Source of the DNA: Cyclina sinensis
Taxonomy: Eukaryota; Mollusca; Bivalvia; Venerida; Veneridae
DNA length: 64,000 nucleotides
Assembly (NCBI GenBank): GCA_012932295.1
Contig: JAAONU010000019.1
Location: 19,973,908 to 20,037,907, forward strand
Reading direction: 5' to 3'
Shown piece by piece: positions 24,520-37,675 of the stretch (positions are counted from its first letter, which is position 1; each line of letters begins with the position of its first letter). Made by a program: the position numbers and the translations under genes. Under the pieces are notes generated by a model. It saw only the letters and a list, made by a program, of their open reading frames with translations, did no database searches and was not told the DNA's origin.

Positions 24520-27010
24520 TAGTGTAGCTACATTCAAAGGAACTTTACTAAAAGAACCTGTAATAAAACATCCGCAAAGAAAACAGTTCCAAAACAGTCA
24601 AAATATGTCGGAAATACTGAAAATAGAAGACGTCTCATTGTTATTGGACATCTATATGATAACATTTTTAAAAAGAATAATAATAGATGGAATACTTCAT
24701 TGATAGCCTGAAGTAAATGCATAATGTTTTGTTAGCCCGTGTGTAATATAAACAAATGCATTACAAAGGACATTGTCATGTGATAAATTAGGATTAGGTT
24801 TTAGCAAGAAAGAACGACTAATATTATATTTGTGCAACAAATCCCTACTCCGATGAAGTTATGTTTATCTATTACTGCCTAGTTTTTACAAAAGTAGGAA
24901 AATATTGTGCCGCACTATGCCTGATCAGGGTCTGCACCGTTTGCTTACAGGATTTCTTTCCATTAGTGAACAGTTTTGACCGTTTCAAGGCGATAAACCC
25001 ACGAGTTCTCATTTTAGTAAATTGTTTGTGATGTCTCCCTTTTTTAACTAATCACTTTGAAATTGTATGGTCTTTGTTCCTCTATTTTTGACTGTGTAGG
25101 GAGGCAGGTGCTTTACTTATTACGTCTTTTAACCCTTACCTATAAGTTAGAAATTGTAAATTCTCACAAGTGTCATACTGGATTGAGCTTGTAGACTAAA
25201 TAGAAATAATGCAAAATCTTGCAAATCGCCTTTTAATTGATGCATTAAAAATTGTCAAATGTTAATGTCATATTCTGTACCTTTTCTGTGTTCAAAGCGC
25301 AACATAAAATATATTTCACTTTTTTGAGAATAAAAATAACACATTACTTTTTACTAGAATTTAAAATGATTACAACCAAAAACAATTTCAGACATCATAG
25401 TCTATATATACTTAGCAGAATAGGGCATACGTAAAGGGGGTAGGGTCACAATCATAGTAATAAATGTATTTTCTTTAATAAAGACACCATAAATTATATT
25501 ACATGTATTGCTCATATGAGATTTTATTTGCAATTATCTTTACAATTCAGCTACCAATAAACAATGGCAGAAAAAATTACACGATACAGTAAGTAAGTGA
25601 CATTTTTTTCAATTAAATTAAATCTCTCTGTTTTATCGAGAAATATTATGGCCTAGCATTTATGCATACTGTGCGTCTTTTTCATATATTACAAGATTTT
25701 TGTTTGCCACGCAGAGATAAGTCGACATTCACAAGGCAGAAAATAACTGGATTTAAAAAAAAGGTATCAAGGAGATTCCTTATCTTCAAAGGGCTTTACA
25801 TTTAATACTTCGCTGTTGGTATCATTTTTGTCAGGTCAAATGTAAAACGTTGTAGCACGCTATGCTGTTGACATTATATCAGACGGACGATATTTACCAC
25901 ATGGCCCGGCCGATATCAGCTGATAGTTTCAAAAGAAAGAGATATAAGCATAAAAGGTTTCAATCGTCCCGTGAGCTCTGATTATATTTTGAAATCTCAA
26001 TGAGAAATGATACACAAAAAATTTAGACATTATAGTTCTTGCATAAAAAAGATCAGAAATTGACAACATTGTTCTTGTGCTATTTAAATCAAGAACATAT
26101 GGAAAACAGTTATTCAACTGGTACCATGCATCCTTTCTGTAAGAATTCTTGTTTTGTAACTACTTTAAAATTTATAGGAAAATTCAAGACATTTCCTTAA
26201 CCATTTTTACAGAATATAACATGTGCATACTTTTAAGTACCTTGTAAGTTATCCAAACAAAGCATGAAAACCTTCCAACATCTGAACAAATGTTTGTATT
26301 CTATGTTACTGACAGCAAAAACTGAGCCTTTCGAACCTTATACAGACATGACAAAATTAGAGATGGCCCTAATTATTGTATTGTCATTCTTACTGTTTAA
26401 TTGTCAAACTGAATGTCAAATTTTTAATTCCTTTCGTGTATAAAAAGTAAAAAATAAAAAAGGGATATTTTTAACATCTTATTGTTGTTCAGCTTTTTAT
26501 AAAGCTGGAGATAAATCAGAGAATAGACAGCAAGGGTAGCTAAAAAGAAAAAAAAAGATAAATTTTCAATAGTTTTTGTTAAACTACTTAAGTTTCTCAA
26601 ATCAATCAATCTACATTCCCCATAAAGCTTTTGCTTCGTTTATTTTAGATATATAAATAAGGCAATTCAACATTTAACTGACACATTGCCTAATCTTTAC
26701 GTTTGTTTTACTACATTCTCTAAACATTGCAGATAACCTTTCAGACGTTAACGATTGAACAGAGGTTGGTTAAATTGATTGTACACAAGTGAAAGTTTAT
26801 TGCACTTATATTTCGTCGGCATTAAATCATTTTAAGTAATATATAAGGCCATGATTATAAATATCAAAGCTCTAGACCATTTTTTATGTAGAGAACATTA
26901 CTAAAGCTCATTCTATACAGCTGATTATCAATTGTGAATTAAAGGGAAGGGCTCAAATTCACACAAAGGGCATGAGAACATTTTGGGTAGTGGTCCACTT
27001 ATCATTGCCA
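24520..27010. other. No gene seen
   Basis: AT-rich. The first part is presumably the 3'UTR and flank of gene 2. No further coding motif or structured repeat was recognised. Confidence 0.4.
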
Positions 27011-27014
27011 ACAA

Positions 27015-27035
27015 ATACACACACACACACACGCA

Positions 27036-27067
<32 letters not shown>

Positions 27068-27075
27068 CACACACT
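27015..27075. repeat. (AC)n(GCAC)n(AC)n compound microsatellite
   Basis: AC dinucleotides enclosing about five GCAC units. Confidence 0.97.
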
Positions 27076-27423
27076 GATCATTGGGTTACAAAATATAGTA
27101 ACGTCGTTTGATACATTTGAATATTTGGGCGGAGTAAATGTTAATGACCAAAAATACTTTTTTAACTTTCTGAAAAGTCTGAAATACATTGCTCCAGGTT
27201 AAATATGAAACAGCTATGTCTGTCGCTCCAGGCACTTTCTCCTCCTTAAAAAACAAACAACAAAAATATCTAGGGAAAGCATAGACAAGGTTAATGATGA
27301 CATCGATAAGCATGATCTTAACAGTTTTGGTGGAGGTCAGAAGATAATTCATCATGCAAAGCATCAAATCTTAAGTCTACATATTATGATCTTTCTTACC
27401 AAGTAAATGTTTATTCTTTATTT

Positions 27424-27466
27424 TACTACTACTACTACTACTATTACTACTACTACTACTATTATT
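27424..27466. repeat. (ACT)n/(ATT)n microsatellite
   Basis: Triplet repeat of TAC units with interspersed ATT. Confidence 0.95.
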
Positions 27467-27969
27467 AATGTGACAATAATAAGCTATCCTGCGCTACTGT
27501 CACAATATACAGTTAAAAAGAAGTATTATCATTTGATCTATGAATCCGTTTCTTGGCCCTACTATATGTAATCCTATTCTTAGCAAGAGCTGTCAGCATG
27601 ACATTAATACCCTTTTACCGGGATTAAATACTCTAAATCAATCAAAAACGTCGACTCAGCATAGTGAGCCTAAAACAAGCTGGATGCAAAGTTATGTGCC
27701 CATAAAGCTGAACTTTATTTAAAAATCCTTGATTCTGTCAGTTTTGAGTAATCGGTTGAAAATAAATTTCAATGTACATGGTCATGTTTGATACAGTGAG
27801 CATAAACTATAAGATTTATCTACACATGCCCAACCATGCAGTAAAGGAATCTTGAAGTTCAATGATAAGCTTATAATAGATTTTTTGATCGGGAAAAATC
27901 TTTAAGCATGGGTATCTGTGTGCTTTACGTCTGACAATGTGAATCTTAAAAAATCAATAGGATTCATCT

Positions 27970-28430
27970 CAACAATCCTGCAAAGTTTGACGGTCCTTGG
28001 AGCAGATGTTCTTGAGTTTTTTTGGTTGTTTTTTTTTTCTATCAGAAATTGTTTTCAAAGTAATGGTCTTATATTATGAGCTTGACTTTTGAGCCCGTAA
28101 GTCTGCAACTACCCATCATACCCACCATCATGTAATATTTGAAGGTCTTGTGTGCAGTTGTTCTTGAGTTATTGGTCGGGAAATCATTTTCAAAGTGCTC
28201 CAAAAAACTGATCTGTACAACCATCCTGTAAAGTTCGAAAATCCATGGTGCATTATTCTTGAGTTATTGATCGGAAAGCAAAGTGTGGGTTCTTATGAGC
28301 TTTAGGTTGGACTTAGAGGGTTCGAAAACGATCATCACGCCCGGCATACCAATTGAATTATATCTCCCTTCTAATGTGGTCTTAAGTTATTGATCGGAAA
28401 CAAAGTGGCCTACAGACGATCATCCAATAG
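27970..28430. repeat. Degenerate tandem repeat, period about 115-130 bp
   Basis: The block 'ttcttgagttattgatcgg' occurs at about 28163, 28256 and (decayed) 28009 and 28380, with 'gcatgatcatcacgccc'-like blocks between. Similar blocks are common in bivalve repeats. Confidence 0.6.
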
Positions 28431-28439
28431 ATCGTCTTT

Positions 28440-31400
28440 TAATTCAGCTGCGTTTTACTTGAAAGATAATATTACTATTAAATACCATTCTAGCATACTG
28501 GTTTATCGTTATCATTTTAGAATGATATCTATAAGCGCATACTAAGATATTTATAAGAGCATCCAATCATATCGCATTTTATGATATAATACTATTTCGA
28601 TAAAATGGTAACACTAAATAACGTATCAGGGAGGCGCTAGGGGTGGATGGAGGGGGATTCCCCAGATTAGGTGTAACATTTAATGAAACGTTATCAGGAT
28701 AACGATTGAATAGATAGGGCGCTTGTTTAGTTTCTTTATTTAAATATTTAAGTGACATTTATTGTCCATGATATTATTTTTGAGTTCGTATTTCGAGTCA
28801 GGCTGTAAAAAGAAAGTTAACAATTTTATTAAGTTATTTATTTTAAACAAATTGAATGAAATAATTGTAACAATTAAATAAGCAGAATTACAATAAAATC
28901 AACAAATTTATTTTTCACGTGAATTCATGACATCAACTAGTATTCTGCTATAAGAAAATCGAATAACAAAAGTTTTTAAAAAAGTAATTGAGAAAAAATA
29001 TTTGATATACATTGATGACAACTGGTTGAGAAGTAAATAAATTTAATTTACAAGAAATTAAGCTGGGCACATAAAAAATAAGTACTTGGTAATTTCGCTA
29101 CGTCAGAACTTGCGCATTGGTAAAGGTAACTCTGTTTGGCATGTACTTGTTTAGTCAAATATTTTGCTAGAAACAATAATACTTTGCATATCCTTATAAA
29201 ATGCTTTATTTTTATTATTCTCGTTTATAAATATTTCATCATTACATAATGAACTGAAATCAAATATACAAAGCAAACTGATATTGTACTCAGTTCCAAT
29301 AATAGAAAAATAAATTTCAATATCGAATTTTTTTTTCACTTTGTTTAAAACGTATTATATCATATTAAGATGTTCAAAATGATAATTCGTATAACAATTG
29401 ACTGATATAATTCTCCTTTATACGACAAAAAAATACAATTCTCCTTTATACGACAAAAAATTACAATGTCCATGAAACAAAGCAATCAGTCTGATGAACT
29501 ATGTATTACTTATAATTTAAATTATATATATATACAGTTCTAGAAAACTGACGTCACAAAAGGCAAGAAAATCTAACTGTAATATGCTCACGTCTTTCGC
29601 AAAAGGAAATTAGAAACTGTTGTTTGATGTAAACAAAAGTAAATATACACATTTATTAATATTCTCATTTATATATTCTTATTAAACCATTATCGTTCTA
29701 ATTTTCTAAAATGGAAGTTTCCCTCTTTGAACTAGACATTGCCATTAATTTTAATAGGGGTGATTATTTAAAAATTACTGACTGAATGACGAATATTGCT
29801 GACCGTGATTAGACTGCACGAACGTGCAGACTGGTCATGGTCTCCATCGTTGCAAAGGAAAAGACAATTGCCTTCAACAGGGTAAGGGTTTCCTACTTAT
29901 CAAAGTGTATCATATTTTGAAAACTATCATCTAAAGCATAATGAGAGGTAAATGCCAAAAGGTGCGATATGCTTCCTTATTTTATAGCAGCTGGAATTTT
30001 TGCATTCCCTGCTGGATATGCTGTAGTGCAAAACTTTTTTTACTGCAGACTCGTTACATATAATTCGACTTTGTAGTGTAAAAGACTGTTATGTAGTTTT
30101 CGCCGTAAATTTGAGTAATTCTCAATTATTTTTCCTCTCGAAAATTTAGAAGTCATTGGTCCATTACTCATAATTTTGCAAGTGTGGTTTCAGTTTATTC
30201 TTCAACTTGCCGCGTCCGTCTGTATCATATCAGTATTATTGTTTAGTTTTGTTTTACGTAGAATAATAAAGTTAGTTTACAATTCGGTCTGTTTTCTTAA
30301 TTAGCATTTTTTGTTTTATTATAAAGTAATAACCAGACTTCAAACACAGTAGACTAGAAACGTATACAAATATCAATCTTAAATGTAGCAAGATTAGAGG
30401 AAAGTCATAACTTGTTTGGCATTACAGAAATATATGAAAATTGTGTCTTCATGATTTGAAAAAAAAAGCCAGTTAACAATTTACCAAGATTGCCAGCTTT
30501 TGAGGTTTTTGCAGCATGTCGCTTACACCGACTGTAGTAAATTCTAAGTCGAGGCATACTTTTAATGAATGTCTTTATTCAGTGTCAGTGTAATTTTGAC
30601 AGTCTCTTGACACACTTACTTCAGTTACAATATTCAAGGTTTGTTTTTTGTTTGTAGTGATGCATATCCGCTGTGAAGAATAGATCTACGTAATTTCCAT
30701 TTCCCTTAACAATGGGTTTTCTTTTGATGAAAGCTTAGGTGTCGTTTTTTGATTGTCTGGTACTAGTCTACAGTGTCACTCACCGATTTCAAGTTTTAGT
30801 GATTTTTCAAGGGAGTTTTCTAAAAATCAAGATTCAGTGTTTACTTCCTACATCGTCAAAAATGATATTGATTCAGGAAAAGGCGGTAAACACAAGTACA
30901 ATAAATGGAGCCGTAAATCCGTTTTGTGCGGTGTAAGCGTCATAAGAATTCTGATGAAAACTCGCCTCGAAATTTGAAGTTAGAGTTTTATTTTTAATGT
31001 GTTCCAATGCCCATTTTCGATCACTTTAACATATTATGAAACATGCCAAAAACAAGCTGGTTAAAAGGGGACAAACTGTATATTAACACAAAAGTTAACC
31101 GATATTCATTCAATTTTAGCGAATATTCTATACCTATTTATTTTCGGATATAGTTTCTTAATAAAAACAATTACATTAAGGTTGTAGGCTTTGATATCAT
31201 TACATTTTGTTATATGTTTCTTCAAAACACAAAATCGGAAAAAAATGCTACGATTTCTAAAGATGACGTCATAATTCAAGAAAACAAACTTGCCAGAACA
31301 CGCGAATTGCAAGGACTGTATGTTTTTGGTTGTTGTAATAAAACTAAATAAATATTAAATATAAGTCAAAACCATTTTTGAAATATGCAGAAGAGGATCA

Positions 31401-31789
31401 TTTACCATTTTACAGAGATTTCACATAAAGCTCTTAAGCAAGATGTTATTAACAGATTAACAAAATTAACAGATAAAAACGAGAAAATATGCAAAGGAGC
31501 CGTTCCTGATATATTTAGCTGTTGGTCTACATTGGACATGACAAATAATAAAAGCATTACAATTTAATCAGACGAAGAATTAATGGACATGAAAATTCGA
31601 GTGAATAATTAAAAACATTTTTTTTTGAAAGTTATACGAAGTTTTCATTTACAGCTACATCTGTTCATGGTTTGTATTTTTGCTCACTATATCATATAGA
31701 AAATATAGGGAAAATAAACCCTTCTATTTATACACTTACAAAATTGTAATGATCCCGCTCATTATTGTTTTACAACACCCAACAAATCA
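28440..31789. other. No confident gene; one weak exon candidate and a short duplication
   Basis: A 29-bp tandem duplication ('aattctcctttatacgacaa') lies at about 29411-29468. A possible exon at 30773-30931 (+) lies between ctacag and gtgtaag and encodes hydrophilic sequence (KNDIDSGKGGKHKYNKW), but has no partner exon. Otherwise AT-rich. Confidence 0.35.
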
Positions 31790-32127
31790 TTACTTGAACT
31801 CGTTCTTTTCCAACTTTCTGTTCTTCTCAAATGCTCTTTCTATCACATGTTTCAAATCTGTTCTACCAATATCTACAAGTTCATCCAGAAGATCGTTGTA
31901 CAGGTGAGGTTCAGCTTCTTTTTGTTGTTTTCCTGGCTTGCCCCTTTTTTTCCAGTAGATTAGCGAGTCATATGTACCAGCGACAAAATCCCATTGGTGG
32001 TTCTTCTGATTTTGTTTACGAATCGCGTCCGGTACGCCCAGATTAATGAGAAGGTTGTGAGCATCGGATGGTGTCAGTGCCCCGGCTAGGGCGAGCAGGG
32101 ACTTACTACTCAGTATTTTGCTGTAAG
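31790..32127 (-). CDS. Death-like gene exon 7: complete Death-like domain and stop
   Basis: Begins AYSKILSSKSLLALAG after acceptor attatag. A single exon carries the whole helical bundle and ends EKNEFK then TAA. The paralog at 49387 keeps the same borders. Confidence 0.85.
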
Positions 32128-35100
32128 CTATAATTAGCAATAAGGCATCTCGACATATGTATGACGTAAAGTTGAAACAATTTATAATGGAATGTTCAAA
32201 ATTTATCTATTTCATTTTAAGATAAAACAGAAAAAATATGTGCTAACTTACTGGGCGATGATTATAAAAACTGATTTTAAAATTGATCATATTTAGTTGA
32301 TTGTTTCCTGTAATGATATTATTTCAGAACAGTGAATTTTTTTTTCAAAAAAGAGAACAAAGCTCTATTTTTTATAAGTTCAAAATTTTTATTTGACTAT
32401 TTACTGTAAAATCGTTTGACTTTTAATTATACAAAAGAACAGCAAAACCTACCTGTATCAGTGCCAGGGTCTTCTCCGTCCGTCTCAACCTTCGGACCCA
32501 TATCTTTCGAAACCATTTTCTCTGCTTAATAAACAGACTAGGAAATGTAACCAAAAAACGAGTCAATTGTTTGTCTAGCATGAAGTTTGTGGACTTAGAA
32601 ATTCAGGGACAAAGTTTTGTTATGACGGATCTAACAGTTCTAAACCTTTATCTCTAGAATTTTTAAATAAAATTGATCGTTTCAATTTAATATCCAGTGA
32701 TTGCAAAGCTTTACACCCAAAATAGGCATTTCCAATTAACAGTAACCTTAAAGTAGACAGAAAAGTAACTTCTTATTATGTCATGCTATTCAGGTAAAGA
32801 AACTGAAGCTTGAGAGCTTCAAGACAAATGAGTTTACAAGGTTGCAATCTAAACACTAAGAAACACATGACAGCTATACCCTTTTCATTGCCTGGATTTT
32901 CTGGTGGTATGGGAGCTGCTTGTAGCTGACTGTCAGACGAATGTCCCTCACCTTGAATGATAAAGAATAATAACAGTTACTTTTGGTTTAATTCTGAACA
33001 TTCTTTTTGTTTTTAGCAATTATCTTTGCTGCCATATGTCTTGGTCATTTTAAAACTAAAAAAAAATTCTAATATATATTAACCTCTTAAAGTGTATATG
33101 TTTTTGTTAACAAGTTTTAAGGAATAGGTACCTGATCCTGATGCGAAATTTTCCCTGACAGAACCTGAAAAAATGAAATTGTAGGAAGTTTTTAGGTGTG
33201 TGTACACAAAAGAGTTTCTTGAAATCAATTTCAGGAGGACCATTTCCTTGAAACATGTGTGGCAACTATTCCAGTTCGTGCTAGATAACTGATCTGTTTT
33301 AAACAATCGCTCGCTGTTGACTTAACAGTTGGGGTTTGGGCCTTGTATTAAGATTTTTTAAGAATAGACACTAAGTCTGACATGCATTAGGTTTTGTTAA
33401 GTAAACATGATGAGACAATTTAATATACAGATTTCAAAACAGGGTCTGTGTGAAACCTTCTTATGACTGTAAGGTGTGACAGTTGGTTAAAAGTGATGAT
33501 TTTTCAGTCTCATTCAGTCTCATGAAGTTAAATTCCTAGTGCCTGTTCCAAATATTAGATATTTGGTATCTTTGCTTTATTGACATGGTATAACAGCTTA
33601 CTTAAAATAGTTTTGTTTGCCTTATAATCAACATACCTCGTAGAATAACAAACGAATTTTGATTAATTAATAAGGTTGCATGAGGTCGTTGAAGTTGTTG
33701 AATGTGTGAACTTCGTGTATGTTCGTTTTCATTGAAGGTAGATGGTCATCAGAAATTTGAATTGCTGCTTGAACATATTAGATAGTTCAGTCAATGTTAA
33801 CTGTTATATTTTCGTGTCAGAATTTAACATTTACGGCATAGACATCTAATCGATGACAGATACGTTGTTTCTTTGTTAACCGAGTTCTGTTCATACTATC
33901 AGTTTGCTATTATTCATGTGAATTCCGTTCAAAGTGTAGTAATGCGTTTGATAGTGCTCAAAACACACACAAGCGCTACATAAGTGACGTTTTTGTATGT
34001 GTTTTAACTTCTTTAATCTTTTTCTTTCAACGCGTAAAGATCTTAGTATAAAACGATGTACCATCTCAGAACGAACAGATATTAGCTAACAAGATCTTAT
34101 TTTTTTAATTAGCCACAAAGACTAACTACACTGAAGGATATACTTAATTTTCCGCCTTGGAGAGAAATGTTATCTTTTATACATTTGTACATTTACATCG
34201 GATTTGTTATGGTTTTAAGGTTTTTTTTTTCATTTCTTTTCAAATAAGCAGTTTTTCACAGTCCCCTTAAGAAATATTAAGAACTTGAATCATAATCAGT
34301 TGCATTGTAGTTTATCTTTTTAATTCATTGATAATAGTCAGGTTTTCATAATAATTTTATTATGTCTTAGCGAATACTATGACTTAAATGACAGTAAGGC
34401 ATGGTTCTTATTTAAAACTTTTATGACAATTTCAAGACTGAAATGTAAAAAATATGCAAAATTAAAAATTCTTTTCATATTAGATGCAAATGTCGCAGTT
34501 TTATGTTAATATTTGTTTTAATTGACTGACGATTTCAAAATAAGTTTAACTATAGCAACGAACAAGTAAAGCAAATATTCAAAACATACCAATTGTTTTC
34601 CCCGGAGTCATCTGTTCTGTCGGTTCTTCGTTTGTATCACCGTCATCTTAATTTATTTACAAAAAGAAGAATGGAATCTTTATATGAATTCAGTACTAAC
34701 TGAATATTAAATAAATGATCCTACTCAAATGTTAACGTGACCCTTTAACGATTTTCCTTTTTATTATTTGGTCTCTAAACCAATTTAAACAAAGACGATA
34801 ATACAAGTCAAGACCAGAAATGCAACGTGGAACTTTTCTGTTATATTTCTTTCGCATTTTTTGATAAATGGGCAGACATGATAAATTTTATTACATGTTT
34901 CAATACTTTGATATATTTTAACATTCTATTTTGAAGAATTTTCTTCGCAGATGTTTTGAAACAGCTTTTTTCAGTATAGTTCAAATAAATAACCATACGG
35001 TAAGACCCATTTATAGTTGTTCTGGCCATGAGCAGAGCCAGAGGCTCGCTTAATAAAATTTTCCTAAATTCGCCGATTAAACATTTATATGAAATGAAAA

Positions 35101-37675
35101 CTTGATTCAAATCCTCTCTAAAATACCTGAAAACAATCACACATAAAATTACGATCGTGCAATTATCTGATTAAATGTGAAGATAAACATACAGATGGCG
35201 TCTTATGAAATAAACTGTTCGATAAGCTTTAAATAACAATGTCAGGATATTTCCCCCGTATCACTTGTTAAAAATTACGAAACTTTCTAAAAATAGCTGC
35301 ATGTGAACTTATGTACCTGGTTATTTTGACGCAAATGTCTTGGAGATCAGCAGACTTATGTCTCCTGATTAAGTAAAAAATAGCACTTTACACTTGTGAC
35401 ACGTATAACTGCTAGAGCCAAGAAACTTTCTAAGAGTAGTTGTCAGCTTGTAAACTTGTGCACCTTGGTATTTGACGCAAATTTATTGGAAATCGGCAGA
35501 GTTATGCCCCCTTTTTAAGCCAAAATAGCATTTTTAGACTCCTGAATGTTAAGGACAATGTTTATACGCACCTGTAATTGTACATGATTTTTAAGACAAT
35601 ACAGCGAAATGTGGGGGAATCCGTGTCCTATGGACACATCTCTAGTTCCTATTAAATCACGCGTTTAGCGATATATCTATGGTATGGCTGAACTGCTGTT
35701 TTTAGCTTATCAGTTTCCCATCAATCACTGTGCAATAACTATCGCGAGAAAGTGCGATCTTTTAAATGATAATGGGATAGTCTGCATCTATAACAATAAG
35801 TTGAATTTAACATTATCATAATGATGAGGTGATCACTTTTATGTCGTTTTTGAATTTACTTACTCATTTAGGTTCGGTTTGAATTTCGATCATTAAGTTA
35901 TATATGAAATATTCTATAGAAAGCTTGTTTTCTGCTGTATTGTAACAACAAATAAATCAAGAATAATATAGAAAGTACTCCTTAAGGAGGATATCAAAAT
36001 ATTTATTTACCCGAAGAGCTGTTGTCTTCATCGATACCACCACAATCTGTCTTCAGATCTTGAATTAATCAGCAAAGTAGTCAGTTGCATTTAAAAAAAC
36101 TTTTATGTTACAATATGTACGATAAATCTTTCATTATAAATTATTCAGTTTCAAAATAATTTGATAATACAGATGAAAAATGTATTTTTATCAATTCAAG
36201 TGAAATTTTTAACTGCTTGAATCTCTGACGTTAAACATTATTTTCTATCACAGTAAAGAAGAAGAAAATGGGGGAAACAATACTGAGCAGACAGTGACCA
36301 TATAGATGTAGATACCTCAATGAGACCAGCAAATATACACCTGTTTCTAGGCTTTCCTATGGACTGCGGGTCGGGACATGCTACTTGCCATTTGCCACTT
36401 GCTCCTTGCCACTTGCCAGTTGCTACTTGCAAATTGCCAGTTGCTACTTGCCAGTTGCCACTTGCTTTTTGCTACTTGCTAGTTGCCAGTTGCTACTTGC
36501 AAATTGCCAGTTGCTACTTGCCAGTTGCCACTTGCTATTTGCTACTTGCTAGTTGCCAGTTGCTACTTGCAAATTGCCAGTTGCCACTTGCCAGTTGCCA
36601 GTTGCTATTTGCTACTTGCTACTTGCCACTTGTTTCTCTAATTTAAAAAGTCGGTTTGTTTCTCAATCACCGACAGAAAGAGCGGGAAATATACAGTATA
36701 ATTTGTACTTTCGACCAAGCAACGATGTCGTTACTGTAAGCACTTTCTTTATGAAATAATTAAATCACGTGACAATATCCGGTTCGTTTTCATACAGTGA
36801 AAAAGGATCCAAGCAAACGGCCACTAGCAACTAGTAAGTGGCAAGTAACAAATAGCAAGAAGCAACTAGCAACACGCAAGTAGCAACTAGCAAGTAGCAA
36901 ACAGCAACTTGCAAAAAGCAACTGGCAACTAGCAATACTATTACATGTTTAGTTTATTAGACTTATTTATTTTACATCGCTTGCAATACAAGTTTCATCA
37001 CGCTCGATGACTGCTTCCTGCGTTCCATACCAGTACTCGTGCAGTGTGGAGAAATGTGAAGATTTTGAGAGAATCTCGCCTCTAATGGGATTCGAACCCG
37101 CGACCTCCGGATCAGGAACCCTGCGGTCTAACCTTGGACCAGGGTGCCTCCTCCATTACATGTAAGATAACATTTAAAGATAAACTATATTTTCAGTCGG
37201 TCTTATCCGAAAAAAATATGTTACGATAAATTTTTGCATAGCACTTTTTTACGAAATAATTAAATTACGTAACAATATCCGGTTAGTTTTCATACAGTCA
37301 GAAGGGATCCAATCAAAGTAAAGCAAGCGACCAATAGCAACTAGCAAGTGACAAGTAACAACTAGGAAGAAGCAATTGCAAGTAGCAAATGACAACTAGC
37401 AAATGGCAAATGGCAAGTGACAAATAGCAACTATAAATAATAACTGGCAATAGCAAGTAGCAACTAGCAAGTGGCAAGTAGCAAGTGGCATGTCGCAACC
37501 CGCAGTCTATACTTTCCTGTAAGTTTTCCTGTTACGAAAGAAAAAAAACTGACCAAGAAGTTGAAATGATTATATACAAGACATAATAAATCTTACCCTC
37601 CCTCTTGTCTGACATCGACAGTTTATCTATTCCTTGTAATGTATTTCCAATATCGGTCGTTTTTTTGTCTTCCAT
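31790..37675 (-). CDS. Death-like-fold protein with acidic N-terminal tail, seven exons
   Basis: Exons in transcript order: 37597-37675, 36011-36058, 34590-34646, 33132-33164, 32880-32951, 32453-32521, 31790-32127. The 696 nt give 231 residues plus TAA. All six introns are phase 1, so every internal exon (33-72 nt) can be skipped or repeated without a frameshift. Residues 1-119 are acidic, rich in Asp, Glu, Ser, Gly and Pro, probably disordered. Residues about 125-205 look like a Death-superfamily bundle: LLINLGVP, then YWKKRG, then LYNDLLDELVDIGRTDL and VIERAF, matching the helix-5/6 'L..L...GR.D' pattern. Such domains join signalling proteins in apoptosis and innate immunity. A paralogous last exon is at 49387. 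Family assignment is by motif only. Confidence 0.82.
32453..32521 (-). CDS. Death-like gene exon 6
   Basis: Sixty-nine bases, phase 1-1. Encodes MVSKDMGPKVETDGEDPGTD. Its 3' half is homologous to the cassettes at 41688 and 48791, which end EDRDANT. Confidence 0.75.
32880..32951 (-). CDS. Death-like gene exon 5
   Basis: Seventy-two bases, phase 1-1. Encodes EGHSSDSQLQAAPIPPENP and GNEK; acceptor ttcaag, donor gtatag. Confidence 0.75.
33132..33164 (-). CDS. Death-like gene exon 4 (microexon)
   Basis: Thirty-three bases, phase 1-1, between tttcag and gtacct. Encodes SVRENFASGS. Confidence 0.7.
34590..34646 (-). CDS. Death-like gene exon 3
   Basis: Fifty-seven bases, phase 1-1. Encodes DGDTNEEPTEQMTPGKTI. 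Confidence 0.75.
35250..35650. repeat. Dispersed mollusc repeat, two diverged units
   Basis: Two units with 'tttgacgcaaat.t.ttgga' followed by 'tc.gcaga.ttatg' (near 35327 and 35470), ending 'gaatccgtgtcctatggaca' plus 'catctctagt'. Lies in intron 2 of the Death-like gene. Confidence 0.7.
36011..36058 (-). CDS. Death-like gene exon 2
   Basis: Forty-eight bases, phase 1-1, acceptor ttcaag, donor gtaaat. Encodes LKTDCGGIDEDNSSS. Confidence 0.75.
36359..37511. mobile_element. Foldback element of TTGCNNN heptamers, with inverted ends and 7-bp target duplication
   Basis: Left arm 36381-36632 is about 36 heptamers TTGCNNN with a 70-bp higher-order period (units start at 36413, 36483, 36553). Right arms 36821-36938 and 37321-37498 are GCAANNN heptamers, the reverse complement. 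Ends: left 'gactgcgggtcgggacatgc', right inverted 'gactgcgggttgcgacatgc'. CTTTCCT flanks both sides (36352-36358, 37512-37518). The paralogous locus at 42241-42270 reads straight through with one copy, so this is an insertion. The right half is duplicated ('acaatatccggt' blocks at 36774 and 37275), and a SINE sits between the copies. No transposase is present. Located in intron 1 of the Death-like gene. Confidence 0.85.
36960..37160 (-). repeat. tRNA-derived SINE, family S3, nested in the heptamer element
   Basis: On the minus strand: A-box region 'ggcaccctggtccaagg', B box 'ggttcgaatccc', then 'gaggcgagattctctc', 'gaagcagtcatcgagcg' and tail 'gatgtaaaataaataagtct'. The same order and tail occur in the copy at 57478. 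Confidence 0.8.

Noticed and set aside
26959..27202. Frames rich in His-Thr or Val-Cys
   Set aside because: Translations of the AC/GCAC microsatellite.
36320..36646. Open frame of 108 codons with repeating Cys-His-Leu-Pro pattern
   Set aside because: Produced by the TTGCNNN heptamers; 7-mers cycle through all frames, and the reverse arm gives a similar false protein.
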